The notes under the pieces were generated by a model. It worked only from the letters and a program-made list of their open reading frames with translations. It had not been told where the DNA came from and searched no databases. A stretch of DNA of 21,489 nucleotides from CAZNGF01 sp964572855 (GTDB lineage: Bacteria > Bipolaricaulota > Bipolaricaulia > RBG-16-55-9 > JAJCYT01): the NCBI GenBank assembly GCA_964572855.1, contig CAZNGF010000054.1:1-21489 (forward strand), read 5' to 3'. Below are positions 15,025 through 21,489 of the stretch, piece by piece; position 1 is the stretch's first letter, and every line of letters starts with the position of its first letter. Position numbers and translations under genes: made by a program.

Positions 15025-15816
15025 TCAGGCTTGGCTCGAGGCCAGACGCCCGCCCGCCGGGACGATCCAGAGGTCGGCGCCTCGGCGGATCACCTGGACC
15101 TCGACCCCCCAGACCGAGGCGACGCAGTCCTCGGTGAGCGCGTCGGCCGGGGGAGCACAGGCCACCGGACGGCCGCGGTCCAGCACGAGGACGCGGTCGC
15201 AGGCGCGCGCCGCCAGGTTGAGGTCGTGCAGGGCCACCACCGCCGCCAGCCCGCGCCCGCGGGCGAGCGCGGCGACGCGCTCCAGGGCCTCCAGTTGGTG
15301 CTTGAGGTCGAGGTGCGCGGTGGGTTCGTCCAGCAGGAGCACATCGGGCTCCTGCGCCAGCGCCAGGGCCAGGAAGGCGCGCTGGCGCTCGCCGCCGCTG
15401 AGCGTGCGCAACGGGCGGTCCGCGAAGCCGGTCAGGCCCGTGGCCCGCAGCGCACGGCGCACGGCCGCCTCGTCGCGCGCGCGCCAGCGGTCCCAGTGGC
15501 CCCGGTGTGGCAGGCGGCCCCAGGCCACGACCTCGCGCACCGTGAAGTCGAACCCGACCGCGCGCCCCTGCTCGACCCAGGCCAGCCGGCGCGCGCGCGC
15601 GTCGGGGCGCCATCCCGCCAGCGGGCGCCCGTCGAGTGTGACCACGCCGCTTTGGGGGACCCAGTGGCCCGCCAGCAGGCCCAGCAGCGTGGATTTGCCC
15701 GAGCCGTTTGGCCCCAACAATCCCAGCACCTCGCCGGGATGGGCCGTCAGGCTCACGCCCGAGACAACCGGTTCGCGCTCGTAGGCGAAGCTTACCCCCG
15801 TCGCGCGCAAGGTCAT
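15025..15816 (-). CDS. ABC transporter ATPase, cobalamin/siderophore type
   Basis: This is the nucleotide-binding subunit of a type II importer of the BtuCD/FecCDE family, working at the inner face of the membrane. Its 263 residues contain Walker A GPNGSGKST (35-43), a Q-loop glutamine in WVEQG near 83, the signature LSGGE (139-143), Walker B LLLDEP (160-165) and the H-loop histidine H197. The ATG at 15816 overlaps the permease stop in ATGA, so translation is coupled. The region after the H-loop is the usual short C-terminal extension. Corrinoid rather than iron-siderophore or heme is suggested by the corrinoid genes 4 kb away, not by the sequence itself. Confidence 0.93.
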   Translation of the reverse strand: MTLRATGVSFAYEREPVVSGVSLTAHPGEVLGLLGPNGSGKSTLLGLLAGHWVPQSGVVTLDGRPLAGWRPDARARRLAWVEQGRAVGFDFTVREVVAWGRLPHRGHWDRWRARDEAAVRRALRATGLTGFADRPLRTLSGGERQRAFLALALAQEPDVLLLDEPTAHLDLKHQLEALERVAALARGRGLAAVVALHDLNLAARACDRVLVLDRGRPVACAPPADALTEDCVASVWGVEVQVIRRGADLWIVPAGGRLASSQA

Positions 15817-16856
15817 TCCAGCGCCCCCGCCCGGCGAGCCAGCAGCAGGTAGAGGAAAAACGGTGCGCCCGTGAACGCGGTCAGAACGCCGACGGGCAGC
15901 TCGAGCGGCGCCCAGACCGTGCGCGCCAGCGCGTCGGCCAGCACGAGGAAGAGCGCCCCGCCCAGCGCGGCGGCCGGCAACAGGACGCGATGGTCCGGCC
16001 CGACCAGCAGCCGCAGCGCGTGCGGGGTGATGAGGCCGACGAACCCGATCGTGCCCGTCACCGAGACGGCCGCGGCCGTGAGCGCGGTGGTCACAAGCAG
16101 CAGCCCGCGCACGAACCGGCGGGGCTCGATCCCCAGCGAGCGGGCGCCGGCCTCCCCGAGCGCCAGCGCGTTCAGCTCGCGCATGAACGGCAGCAACAGC
16201 GCGAGCCCCAGGAGCGCGAGCGGGGCGAGCCAAGCCAAGGCGCCCCAGCCCACGCGGCCCAGGCTGCCCATGATCCAGAACACGATCTCGGGCATCCGCT
16301 CGCCGCTCAAGAAGATCAGGAAGCTCGTCGCGGCCGAGAAGAGCGCGCCCAACGCCACGCCCGCCAGGATGAGCGTGACCCCGCGCTCGCCGCCGGCACG
16401 CCCCGCCGCCAGCCCGTAGACGGCCGCCACGACCAGCGCGCCGCCGGCAAACGCCCCCAGCGGCAGCCAGAGCCCCGCCAGGCCCAGCACGATCGCCAAC
16501 GCCGCGCCCGCGCTCGCCCCGCTGGCGATCCCGAGCAGGTAGGGGCTGGCCAGCGGATTGCGGAACACGCCCTGCATCACGGTCCCGCTCGCCGCCAGCA
16601 CCGCCCCCACCAGCGCCGCGCCGAGCGCGCGCGGCAGGCGGAGGTCCCAGACGATCAAGGCGTGCGCGGCTTTCACGTCGGCTCCCGCCAGCAGGCCGAG
16701 GCGTTCCAACAGGATCGGCCCCAGATGTGCCCAGGGAACCGCCACCGGTCCGGCGGCCACGGCCCCGGCGACCGCCAGCGCCAGCAGCCCGCCCAAAGCG
16801 GCCAGCGTCCAGCGTGGGGCGAGCCGGTTTCCCGGGGCGCGGGCGGTGCGCGTCAC
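15813..16856 (-). CDS. ABC transporter permease, FecCD/BtuC family
   Basis: This membrane subunit forms the translocation channel of a corrinoid or iron-complex importer. Its 347 residues contain about ten hydrophobic segments, and PRALGAALVGAVLAASGTVM with NPLASPYLLGIASGA is the typical FecCD start of the conserved core. GFVGLITPHALRLLVGPDHR is the cytoplasmic coupling region before the last helices. I chose the GTG at 16856, because it gives a normal short N-terminus and has GGGGGGAA upstream; an in-frame ATG at 16907 would overlap the binding-protein gene by about 47 bases. Four bases separate it from the binding-protein stop, and it overlaps the ATPase start, so the three form one operon. 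Confidence 0.9.
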   Translation of the reverse strand: MTRTARAPGNRLAPRWTLAALGGLLALAVAGAVAAGPVAVPWAHLGPILLERLGLLAGADVKAAHALIVWDLRLPRALGAALVGAVLAASGTVMQGVFRNPLASPYLLGIASGASAGAALAIVLGLAGLWLPLGAFAGGALVVAAVYGLAAGRAGGERGVTLILAGVALGALFSAATSFLIFLSGERMPEIVFWIMGSLGRVGWGALAWLAPLALLGLALLLPFMRELNALALGEAGARSLGIEPRRFVRGLLLVTTALTAAAVSVTGTIGFVGLITPHALRLLVGPDHRVLLPAAALGGALFLVLADALARTVWAPLELPVGVLTAFTGAPFFLYLLLARRAGALE

Positions 16857-16860
16857 GCGT

Positions 16861-17757
16861 TCATTCCCCCCCGAACGCGTCGGGGTGGAGGGCACGGGCC
16901 ATCGCAAAGAGCGCCCCGGCCACGCGGGTCGAGGTAAGCGAGCTGGCCTTGATCCCGACGACGTCGCCGTTTGCGACGGCCGTTACCTCCGCCAACACGG
17001 GGTCTCGCGTGATGCGTTCGATCTGGGACGGGTCGGTGAAGATGACGGCCGGGTCGCGCTCCAGGATCGTCTCGACGCTCACGCTGTTGCCGCCCTCGAC
17101 GTCGGCGAAGGCGTTGGTCCCGCCGGCGCGCGCCAACAGCTCGCCCTCCAGCGAGCCGCGCCCGGCCGCAAAGGGCGGGCGGCCTTCCGAGACGAACAGG
17201 AACGCGGCCGAGCGCGGCGCGCGCTGGGCCACCCGGCTCTCGATCGAGACGATCTCACGGCTGATGCGCCCGACGAGCAGCTCGGCCTCCAACGAGCGAT
17301 CGACCACGAGCCCCACCACCTCGATGAGCGCGAACAGATCCTCGACCCCCGCGATGAAGTTGACAGGCGTGATCACGCTGAGCCCGGCGGATTCCAGCCG
17401 GTCGCGCACCTCGAACACGGCGCCGAACACGACGTCGGGCGCCAGCTCGACGATGCGCTCGATCGACGGACTCGGGAACGACGGCCCCACCGTGGGAATG
17501 CCCTCAGCCGCGGCCGGGTTGTTGGGCGAGTCGGTGATCCCGACCAGCACGTCCCGCGCGTTCAGATCGAGCAACGTCTCGGTGTAGAGCGGCGTGCCGG
17601 CCACCACGACGCGCTCGACGCTCGCCGGGACGGGGATCTCGCGACCGCGATCGTCGACGACGACGTGCCGAACCTGCGCCCAGCCGGGGCCGAACAGCGC
17701 CAGCGTGAGGATCAGAGACAGCGTCAGCGCTTTGGCAATGCGCCAGAAATTGTTCAT
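16861..17757 (-). CDS. Periplasmic substrate-binding protein of the ABC importer
   Basis: This 298-residue protein would capture the substrate outside the membrane for the permease and ATPase. A Sec signal (MNNFWRIAK, hydrophobic 9-24, likely cleavage after GWAQ or just before) precedes a mature protein that starts with VVVDDRGREIPVPASVERVVVAG, the beginning of the FepB/BtuF fold. LAPDVVFGA and the C-terminal ALHPDAFG are typical family elements. It has no lipobox cysteine, so it would be soluble in the periplasm or anchored in some other way. AAGGAG stands 5 nt before the ATG. It follows the regulator by 51 bp. Ligand specificity (cobalamin, siderophore, heme) is not resolved. Confidence 0.85.
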   Translation of the reverse strand: MNNFWRIAKALTLSLILTLALFGPGWAQVRHVVVDDRGREIPVPASVERVVVAGTPLYTETLLDLNARDVLVGITDSPNNPAAAEGIPTVGPSFPSPSIERIVELAPDVVFGAVFEVRDRLESAGLSVITPVNFIAGVEDLFALIEVVGLVVDRSLEAELLVGRISREIVSIESRVAQRAPRSAAFLFVSEGRPPFAAGRGSLEGELLARAGGTNAFADVEGGNSVSVETILERDPAVIFTDPSQIERITRDPVLAEVTAVANGDVVGIKASSLTSTRVAGALFAMARALHPDAFGGE

Positions 17758-17782
17758 TAGGACTCCTTTGCTACGGATTTTT

Positions 17783-17806
17783 GTAGGGCCGCAAAGCGGT
17801 CCCTGC
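17783..17806. repeat. GTAGGG-ended palindrome after the regulator gene
   Basis: GTAGGGCCGC and GCGG-T-CCCTGC pair around an AAA loop with one bulge. The element lies between the regulator stop codon (17809) and the binding-protein gene, within the operon. Its end sequence and stem layout resemble the hairpins at 6841-6942 and 21396-21427. In an operon mRNA it could serve as a partial terminator or a stabiliser that sets the ratio of regulator to binding protein. Confidence 0.55.
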
Positions 17807-17808
17807 GA

Positions 17809-18363
17809 CTAGTCAAACCGCAGGTCCAGCAGCTCAACGACCATGCGCCAGAGCCCGCGCGCCGTGGGCACAAACGCCGCGCCGAAAGCGACCAAGACGA
17901 GGTCGCCCGGCGCGGCCTCGGGGAAAGCCGACGCCAGCGAGGCTTGCGCACGCGGTGCCCTGAGCGAATCGCGCGTGTCGAGGAAGCGGAACGCGCCGTC
18001 GTAGCGCAGCAACACGGCCCCGTCCGCCCCACCCCGGATGGCCCGGTCGCGCACGGCCCAGCTCGCCTCCCCGTCGGGGGCGCGCAGGTGCGCGGCGAGT
18101 TGGACGCCCGGGAGCTCGAGCTCGACCAGGTCCACGGTTTCCACGGCCCGCACCGCTCGGAACAGCGGCGCAAACGTCTCCCGGCCGGCCCCGGTCAGCG
18201 AGGTGCCCGACTTGGCGAATGCCACCCAGCCGCGCTCGCGCAGCTTGTTGAGGTGCGTGCGGACCGTGCTCTCGGTCACGCCAGTCCGCTCGACCAGCGT
18301 GCGCCGGCCCAAAGGGCCGGCTTCAAGCGCGAACAACAGGGCTGCAGCGACGTCAGGTTGCAT
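17809..18363 (-). CDS. HTH transcriptional regulator of the ABC operon
   Basis: This 184-residue protein has a winged helix-turn-helix at its N-terminus (about 16-50), with ERTGVTESTVRTHLNKLRERG as turn and recognition helix, written here with its key T, S, V and R residues. The remainder is a beta-rich domain (about 70-180) that could bind a ligand. I do not recognise it with certainty; the architecture is reminiscent of the archaeal HTH/DUF4443 proteins. It is the first gene of the importer operon, and a perfect 9-3-9 palindrome sits between its promoter and start codon, so autoregulation of the whole operon is likely. AGGAGG precedes the ATG at 18363. The effector may be the imported corrinoid or metal complex. 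Confidence 0.7.
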   Translation of the reverse strand: MQPDVAAALLFALEAGPLGRRTLVERTGVTESTVRTHLNKLRERGWVAFAKSGTSLTGAGRETFAPLFRAVRAVETVDLVELELPGVQLAAHLRAPDGEASWAVRDRAIRGGADGAVLLRYDGAFRFLDTRDSLRAPRAQASLASAFPEAAPGDLVLVAFGAAFVPTARGLWRMVVELLDLRFD

Positions 18364-18374
18364 GCGACCTCCTT

Positions 18375-18395
18375 GGTGGGATAATCTATCCCACC
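18375..18395. promoter_or_regulatory. Operator of the ABC operon, 9-3-9 inverted repeat
   Basis: GGTGGGATA and TATCCCACC are perfect inverted repeats around the 3-nt centre ATC. The site lies just downstream of the expected transcription start (about 18402) and 11 bp before the regulator's start codon, the classic position for an autorepressor. No second copy was seen near the adenosyltransferase or cobalamin-binding genes. Confidence 0.75.
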
Positions 18396-18409
18396 TGGGT
18401 TCGACTTAT

Positions 18410-18438
18410 ATCCTAAAGCAATCCGACCGACGGGTCAA
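18410..18438 (-). promoter_or_regulatory. Promoter of the ABC importer operon
   Basis: On the minus strand TTGACC (18433-18438, five of six) and TAGGAT (18410-18415, four of six) are spaced by exactly 17 bp. The operator follows at about +8 to +28. No cobalamin riboswitch could fit in the roughly 40-nt leader. Confidence 0.65.
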
Positions 18439-18934
18439 GCCTCCCACCCCGGCTCGAGGTCCGACCCGAAGGGTCTCCCGCAACCATGGGAATACATCGC
18501 CTGCGGCGAACAATGACCGGTCATGAGACAAGGGGATTGGTTAGACACAGGCCCTTCATAGGATCGAAAGCGGCAACAGCAAATACAATCGACCCTATAC
18601 TGCAAACCCCTTCTCCCCCGGCGGGAGAAGGTCGGGATGAGGGGGCCTCGTAGGCAAGACATCACCCCTAGCCCTCTCCAAGCAAGGGAGAGAGCACAAA
18701 AGCCTTCTGTTAAGCGTTCTAGCGCCGTAAAACTCTTGTGTTAGACGCTCCAAAGGGGGATGTGAGAACCCCGGGGAGGGAGATCGCCCAAGCGCCATGG
18801 CGGATGCGGGGTTGTTCCCCGCGCCGGCGGGGGACCGGGCGTGGCAATCCTTCAGGCGCTCAACGCCCCCTGCATGTGACCGAGCACGGCCACAAGTGGC
18901 GGGAACCGCCCATCGGATACCACTTCTGGAGATG
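18439..18934. other. Intergenic region with palindromic repeats
   Basis: This stretch of about 500 bases between two diverging transcription units has no gene I can support. It holds two inverted REP-like hairpins (18609-18694). It also holds GCGGGG-TTGTT-CCCCGC (18806-18822), whose right arm can alternatively pair with GCGGGG at 18827-18832, giving two mutually exclusive stems. Short open frames here lack ribosome binding sites and read through the repeats. Confidence 0.6.
18609..18694. repeat. Pair of REP-like hairpins in inverted orientation
   Basis: The first hairpin is CCTTCTCCC (18609-18617) with GGGAGAAGG (18623-18631), then the tail TCGGGATGAGGGGG. The second is in the opposite direction: tail ATCACCCCTAG (18661-18671), then CTCTCC/GGAGAG around 18674-18692. 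Both are diverged members of the family at 6736-6775, arranged tail to tail like the paired REPs of bacterial interspersed mosaic elements. Confidence 0.65.
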
Positions 18935-18943
18935 TGCTATACT
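18935..18943 (+). promoter_or_regulatory. Extended -10 promoter of the large secreted protein gene
   Basis: TGC directly followed by TATACT (18938-18943) is an extended -10 element with five of six core bases. No good -35 is visible, which is usual for extended -10 promoters. Transcription would begin near 18950, giving a leader of about 55 nt. Confidence 0.5.
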
Positions 18944-18958
18944 GACCTTGGGAAGTGG

Positions 18959-18973
18959 GAGTGATTCTCACTC
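18959..18973. promoter_or_regulatory. Inverted repeat in the leader of the secreted protein gene
   Basis: GAGTGA and TCACTC flank a TTC centre, a perfect 6-3-6 palindrome 15 bp after the -10 box. Its placement resembles that of the ABC-operon operator, so a repressor site is possible. A short mRNA hairpin is the alternative. Confidence 0.4.
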
Positions 18974-19005
18974 ACCGCTCTTCAACACATCCTTAGGAGA
19001 AAGGC

Positions 19006-21330
19006 GTGGTACATTTGGACAGGAGGTTTGCGGTCGCGGCGGTGTTGCTAGGGCTGTTGATTGGGATCAGCGGCGGGTTCAAAACGGAACGCGCGTGGGG
19101 GCAGGACGATCCCCCCTCGGAGGCCACGGTCGTGCGCATCGCGTCGGCCTTGGATGCAAACGGAAACAACACGCTGGACGACGAGGAGATGCTGGCGGCC
19201 ATCCGGCTGTGGATCGCGGGCGATCCCGCGCCGGGCACCGACCTGTCCATCTCGGATGCGATCATTCGTAGCTTGCTCATCATATGGATTCAAGGCAAGC
19301 CCATCCAATCGGACCAAGACGCTGAGACGCTGCTGGACACCTCGGACTGCGACTTCAGCGACTTCGACCACTCGGACGACCGAGCCGTGCGCACCGGGCG
19401 CCTGAGCGAGGTGTTCGATCAAGACCCGTTCGAGGATTCCGAAGCCCACGAGGCGTTCGAGGACCTCGGCCAGGACCCCTGCGGCCTGCTGTTTTTGACC
19501 GGCGCGCTCGGGGAGCTGGACTTTGGCTTCTGGGTCCACAGCGAGGTCACGCTCACGGAGTTCGACCCCGGCGGGTTTGCCTGGGTCACGTTCAAGCGCG
19601 CGGCGACGTGGAAAGCCCCGACCAACGTGCCGCCGAACCGGCGGCGCTGGGCCAACAACATCGTGCAAGTGCTGCAAAACCCGAACCTCTCGGACGACGA
19701 AAAGGAAAAGGTGCTGGACCGCATCGCGGCCAAGGGCGACGACTACCAGGACCTGGTCGATCGGACGGGCTTCATGCCCGGCAAGGAGGAACACGTCATC
19801 GTGTTCGTTCCGCCCAACGTGCGCACGCTCACGCTGGAGTTCCGTTTCCACCTGACGGCCTTCAGCAGTTCGGCCGAGCTGATCCACGACGTGCGGGTGG
19901 AATACCTGCCGACCTTGCCGCCGGGCGCCGACCCGGACGGCGTGGTCGAGCTGGAGTCGGAACCGAACCAGAGCGGCGCCCACGTGCGCTTCGAGTTCAT
20001 CGACGAACCCAAGGACGAATCCAACGTGCTGCTGGACACCTCGGACTGCGACTTCAGCATGTTCGAGCACTCCGACGAGCGGGCCATCGACGAGGACCGG
20101 CTCGGGGACGTGTTCGACGACCCGCCGTTCCGGGGTTCCGATGCCGAGGCGGCGTTCGAGGCGCTGGACGACGACCCCTGCGGGCTGCTGTTCCGCACCG
20201 GCCGGCTGGACGACCTGGACTTTGGCTTCTGGGTCCACAGCGAGGTCACGCTCACGGAGTTCGCCCCCGGCGGGTTTGCCTGGGTCACGTTCAAGCGGGC
20301 CGCCACCTGGCGCGCACCGCGCAACGTGCCGCAGAACCGGAGGCGCTGGGCAAACAACATCGTGCAGGTGTTGCAGAACCCGGATTTAAGCGACGAGCAG
20401 AAACAGCTCGTGCTGGACCGCATCGCGGCCAAGGGCGACGACTACCAGGACCTGGTCGATCAAACCGGGTTCATGCCCGCCAAGCAGGAGCACGTCATCC
20501 TGTTCCTCCCGCCCAGCATCCGAACGATCACGCTCGAATTCCGCTTCCATCTGACGGCCTTCAGCAGCTCGGCCGAGTTGATCCGGGACGTGCGGGTGGA
20601 ACACCTGCCGGCCCTGCCGCCCGGCGAGAGCCCCGGCGACGTGGTCGAGCTGCGCGAGGAAAACGGCCAGAGCGCCGCGCACGTGCGCTTCGAGTTCGTC
20701 GACGAGCCGCTGGACCCGACGCGCCCCGTGCTGGACTTCATCCCGTCGGCCACCGACGTCGATGCCGGCGAGCCGGTGGACTTCGACGGGACGTATGCCT
20801 TCGACCCCGACGGGACCATTCAGAACTACTTCTGGGACTTCGGCGACGGGACGCAAAGGGAGGGCCCCCAGGTAAGTCACGTCTACGAGCAGCCCGGCGA
20901 CTACGAGGTCACGCTCACGGTGCAGGACAACCAGGGCAACCAAGCCTCCGGCACGGCCTCGATTTCGGTGGGCGGGGAACCTTCGACGACCCCGCCAGCC
21001 CCGCCAGCGATTTTGTCGCTCAACGGCCCCGAGGCCATCGTGGGGAACAACGAGCGGCACGACGTCACGGCCTCCTTCTCCGACGTCAACGGCGACGTGC
21101 TGCAGTTGCGCCTGCAGACGCTAGAGGGTCCCAACGCCGGGCCGCCGGAGACGTTCGACCTGGACCTGCTCGGCCTCAGCGAGGGCACGTTTGCGTTCCA
21201 AATCTGGTGCGAGAACGTCGGCGACGAGCCCACGCCGTTCCCGGTGACGGTCCAGGCCACGCTCATCGACGAGTTCGGCTTGGAGAGCGCGCCGGCCACG
21301 TTCGGGTACACGTGCCTGCCGGCGAGCTGA
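19006..21330 (+). CDS. Secreted protein: EF-hand segment, duplicated 233-residue domain, PKD
   Basis: This 774-residue protein starts with a Sec signal (DRRFAVAAVLLGLLIGISGG, likely cleavage near AWGQ at about 33). Residues 50-61 form an EF-hand-type loop, DANGNNTLDDEE, in a helix pair reminiscent of dockerin halves. Two tandem copies of an unknown domain follow (109-341 and 342-574). They are collinear without gaps, and each has two cysteines in TSDC and DPCG. A PKD domain (about 577-660) shows the signature WDFGDG at 610-615. A proline linker and an Ig-like C-terminal region with two cysteines end the protein. The GTG at 19006 has AGGAG 6 nt ahead. Calcium binding and cell-surface or extracellular location are likely. 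The function is unknown, and there is no catalytic motif or sortase signal. Confidence 0.85.
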   Translation: MVHLDRRFAVAAVLLGLLIGISGGFKTERAWGQDDPPSEATVVRIASALDANGNNTLDDEEMLAAIRLWIAGDPAPGTDLSISDAIIRSLLIIWIQGKPIQSDQDAETLLDTSDCDFSDFDHSDDRAVRTGRLSEVFDQDPFEDSEAHEAFEDLGQDPCGLLFLTGALGELDFGFWVHSEVTLTEFDPGGFAWVTFKRAATWKAPTNVPPNRRRWANNIVQVLQNPNLSDDEKEKVLDRIAAKGDDYQDLVDRTGFMPGKEEHVIVFVPPNVRTLTLEFRFHLTAFSSSAELIHDVRVEYLPTLPPGADPDGVVELESEPNQSGAHVRFEFIDEPKDESNVLLDTSDCDFSMFEHSDERAIDEDRLGDVFDDPPFRGSDAEAAFEALDDDPCGLLFRTGRLDDLDFGFWVHSEVTLTEFAPGGFAWVTFKRAATWRAPRNVPQNRRRWANNIVQVLQNPDLSDEQKQLVLDRIAAKGDDYQDLVDQTGFMPAKQEHVILFLPPSIRTITLEFRFHLTAFSSSAELIRDVRVEHLPALPPGESPGDVVELREENGQSAAHVRFEFVDEPLDPTRPVLDFIPSATDVDAGEPVDFDGTYAFDPDGTIQNYFWDFGDGTQREGPQVSHVYEQPGDYEVTLTVQDNQGNQASGTASISVGGEPSTTPPAPPAILSLNGPEAIVGNNERHDVTASFSDVNGDVLQLRLQTLEGPNAGPPETFDLDLLGLSEGTFAFQIWCENVGDEPTPFPVTVQATLIDEFGLESAPATFGYTCLPAS
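19330..20727 (+). repeat. In-frame tandem duplication, 699-bp unit
   Basis: Two units, 19330-20028 and 20029-20727, have a period of exactly 699 bp (233 codons) with no gaps between the aligned markers. Several blocks are identical at DNA level, for example the segment starting TTTGGCTTCTGGGTCCACAG at 19522 and 20221. The first 60 or so codons have diverged most, the middle and end least. The similarity makes unit gain or loss by recombination possible. Confidence 0.9.
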
Positions 21331-21342
21331 TCGTGCGAAGGG

Positions 21343-21373
21343 AAGGCGTCCAGGGACATCCCCTGGGCGCCTT
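21343..21373 (+). terminator. Hairpin after the secreted protein gene
   Basis: AAGGCGTCCAGGG pairs with CCCTGGGCGCCTT (13 bp including one G-T) around a 5-nt loop, 12 bp after the stop at 21330. No U-tract follows on the plus strand, so it may be an inefficient or factor-assisted terminator. It also lies downstream of the converging gene from the right. Confidence 0.5.
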
Positions 21374-21395
21374 CAAAGCCGAACCTTCTTGCCGT

Positions 21396-21427
21396 GTAGG
21401 GGCTGCCCGCCGCCGGGTCGCCCCTAC
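21396..21427. repeat. GTAGGGGC-ended palindrome at the right-hand gene end
   Basis: GTAGGGGC and GCCCCTAC pair perfectly at the outside, CCCG and CGGG pair inside, with a two-base internal mismatch. This is the same kind of element as at 6841-6942 and 17783-17806. Its terminal TAG, read on the minus strand, is the stop codon of the gene entering from the right. Confidence 0.65.
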
Positions 21428-21489
21428 GACATCTTCCCCAACGCCCGCAGCACCTTCTCCGGCGTGAAGGGCAGCTCGCGCATGCGCAC
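21424..21489 (-). CDS. C-terminal end of a molybdopterin hydroxylase large subunit (partial)
   Basis: On the minus strand the window edge opens an uninterrupted frame of 21 codons ending in TAG: VRMRELPFTPEKVLRALGKMS. The string RELPFTPEKVLRAL is what the last residues of xanthine dehydrogenase / aldehyde oxidase / CoxL-type large subunits commonly look like (RELP-[LIF]-TPE-[KR]-[VI]). Those enzymes need a sulfurated molybdenum cofactor in the xanthine-oxidase branch, which would fit the Moco-sulfurase-like gene at 3851-5374. With so few residues, the identification is tentative. The gene is convergent with the secreted protein gene. Confidence 0.5.
   Translation of the reverse strand: MRMRELPFTPEKVLRALGKMS

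Noticed and set aside
18364..18440. Cobalamin riboswitch before the importer operon
   Set aside because: The expected transcript leader is about 40 nt and is filled by an inverted repeat; a B12-box fold of about 200 nt cannot fit. None was seen before the gene starting at 11304 either.
18806..18832. Mutually exclusive hairpins as a riboswitch or attenuator
   Set aside because: They lie upstream of the likely transcription start (about 18950) of the only gene they could control, so they would not be in its mRNA.
18738..19271. 177-codon plus-strand frame upstream of the secreted protein
   Set aside because: It runs through the palindromes and the promoter region and overlaps the signal-peptide coding sequence in another frame; no ribosome binding site.

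Overview
The window is GC-rich, densely coded bacterial DNA. Promoters look like ordinary sigma-70/sigma-A hexamers, ribosome binding sites are GGAGG-type, several proteins carry Sec signal peptides, and the intergenic regions hold short palindromic (REP-like) repeats. No rRNA, tRNA, CRISPR array, transposase or phage gene was seen. The taxon cannot be fixed from the sequence. The FadN-type beta-oxidation protein, the c-di-GMP protein and the EF-hand/'dockerin-like' secreted protein would suit a deep-branching, free-living bacterium (for example Bipolaricaulota/Acetothermia-like or Chloroflexota-like), but this is only a weak inference.

Layout. (1) 185-3777, plus strand: a two-gene beta-oxidation unit, a fused 3-hydroxyacyl-CoA dehydrogenase/enoyl-CoA hydratase followed by a thiolase. 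A perfect 7-1-7 inverted repeat lies in its leader. (2) 3851-6086, plus strand: a molybdenum-cofactor-sulfurase-like class V aminotransferase and a HAD phosphatase, 7 nt apart, with their own promoter. A decayed zinc-ribbon fragment follows. (3) 6263-6661, minus strand: cytidine deaminase with a good promoter, then a repeat-rich intergenic region. (4) 7115-9763, minus strand: a large secreted metzincin-type metalloprotease. (5) 9851-11304, minus strand: PduO-type corrinoid adenosyltransferase and a leaderless cobalamin-binding protein, translationally coupled by a TTGA overlap. (6) 11367-14375, minus strand: a 1002-residue cupin/HD-GYP/GAF/GGDEF c-di-GMP protein with a palindrome inside its promoter spacer. 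(7) 14562-14900, minus strand: a small secreted four-cysteine protein. (8) 15025-18363, minus strand: an operon of HTH regulator, periplasmic binding protein, FecCD permease and ATPase, led by a promoter and a perfect 9-3-9 operator. (9) 18364-19005: intergenic, with palindromic repeats. (10) 19006-21330, plus strand: a secreted protein with an EF-hand segment, two near-identical 233-residue domains, a PKD domain and a C-terminal Ig-like region. (11) 21424-21489, minus strand: the last 21 codons of what looks like a molybdopterin hydroxylase large subunit.

How the genes fit together. The ABC importer, the leaderless cobalamin binder and the adenosyltransferase suggest import and activation of a corrinoid, although the ABC substrate is not proven by sequence. 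The Moco-sulfurase-like enzyme would supply the sulfido ligand needed by xanthine-oxidase-family enzymes, and the tail of one candidate lies at the right edge. The two most unusual items are the duplicated unknown domain of the secreted protein and the multidomain cupin/HD-GYP/GGDEF protein. A family of GTAGGGG-ended palindromes sits at gene 3' ends and in one case supplies a stop codon.
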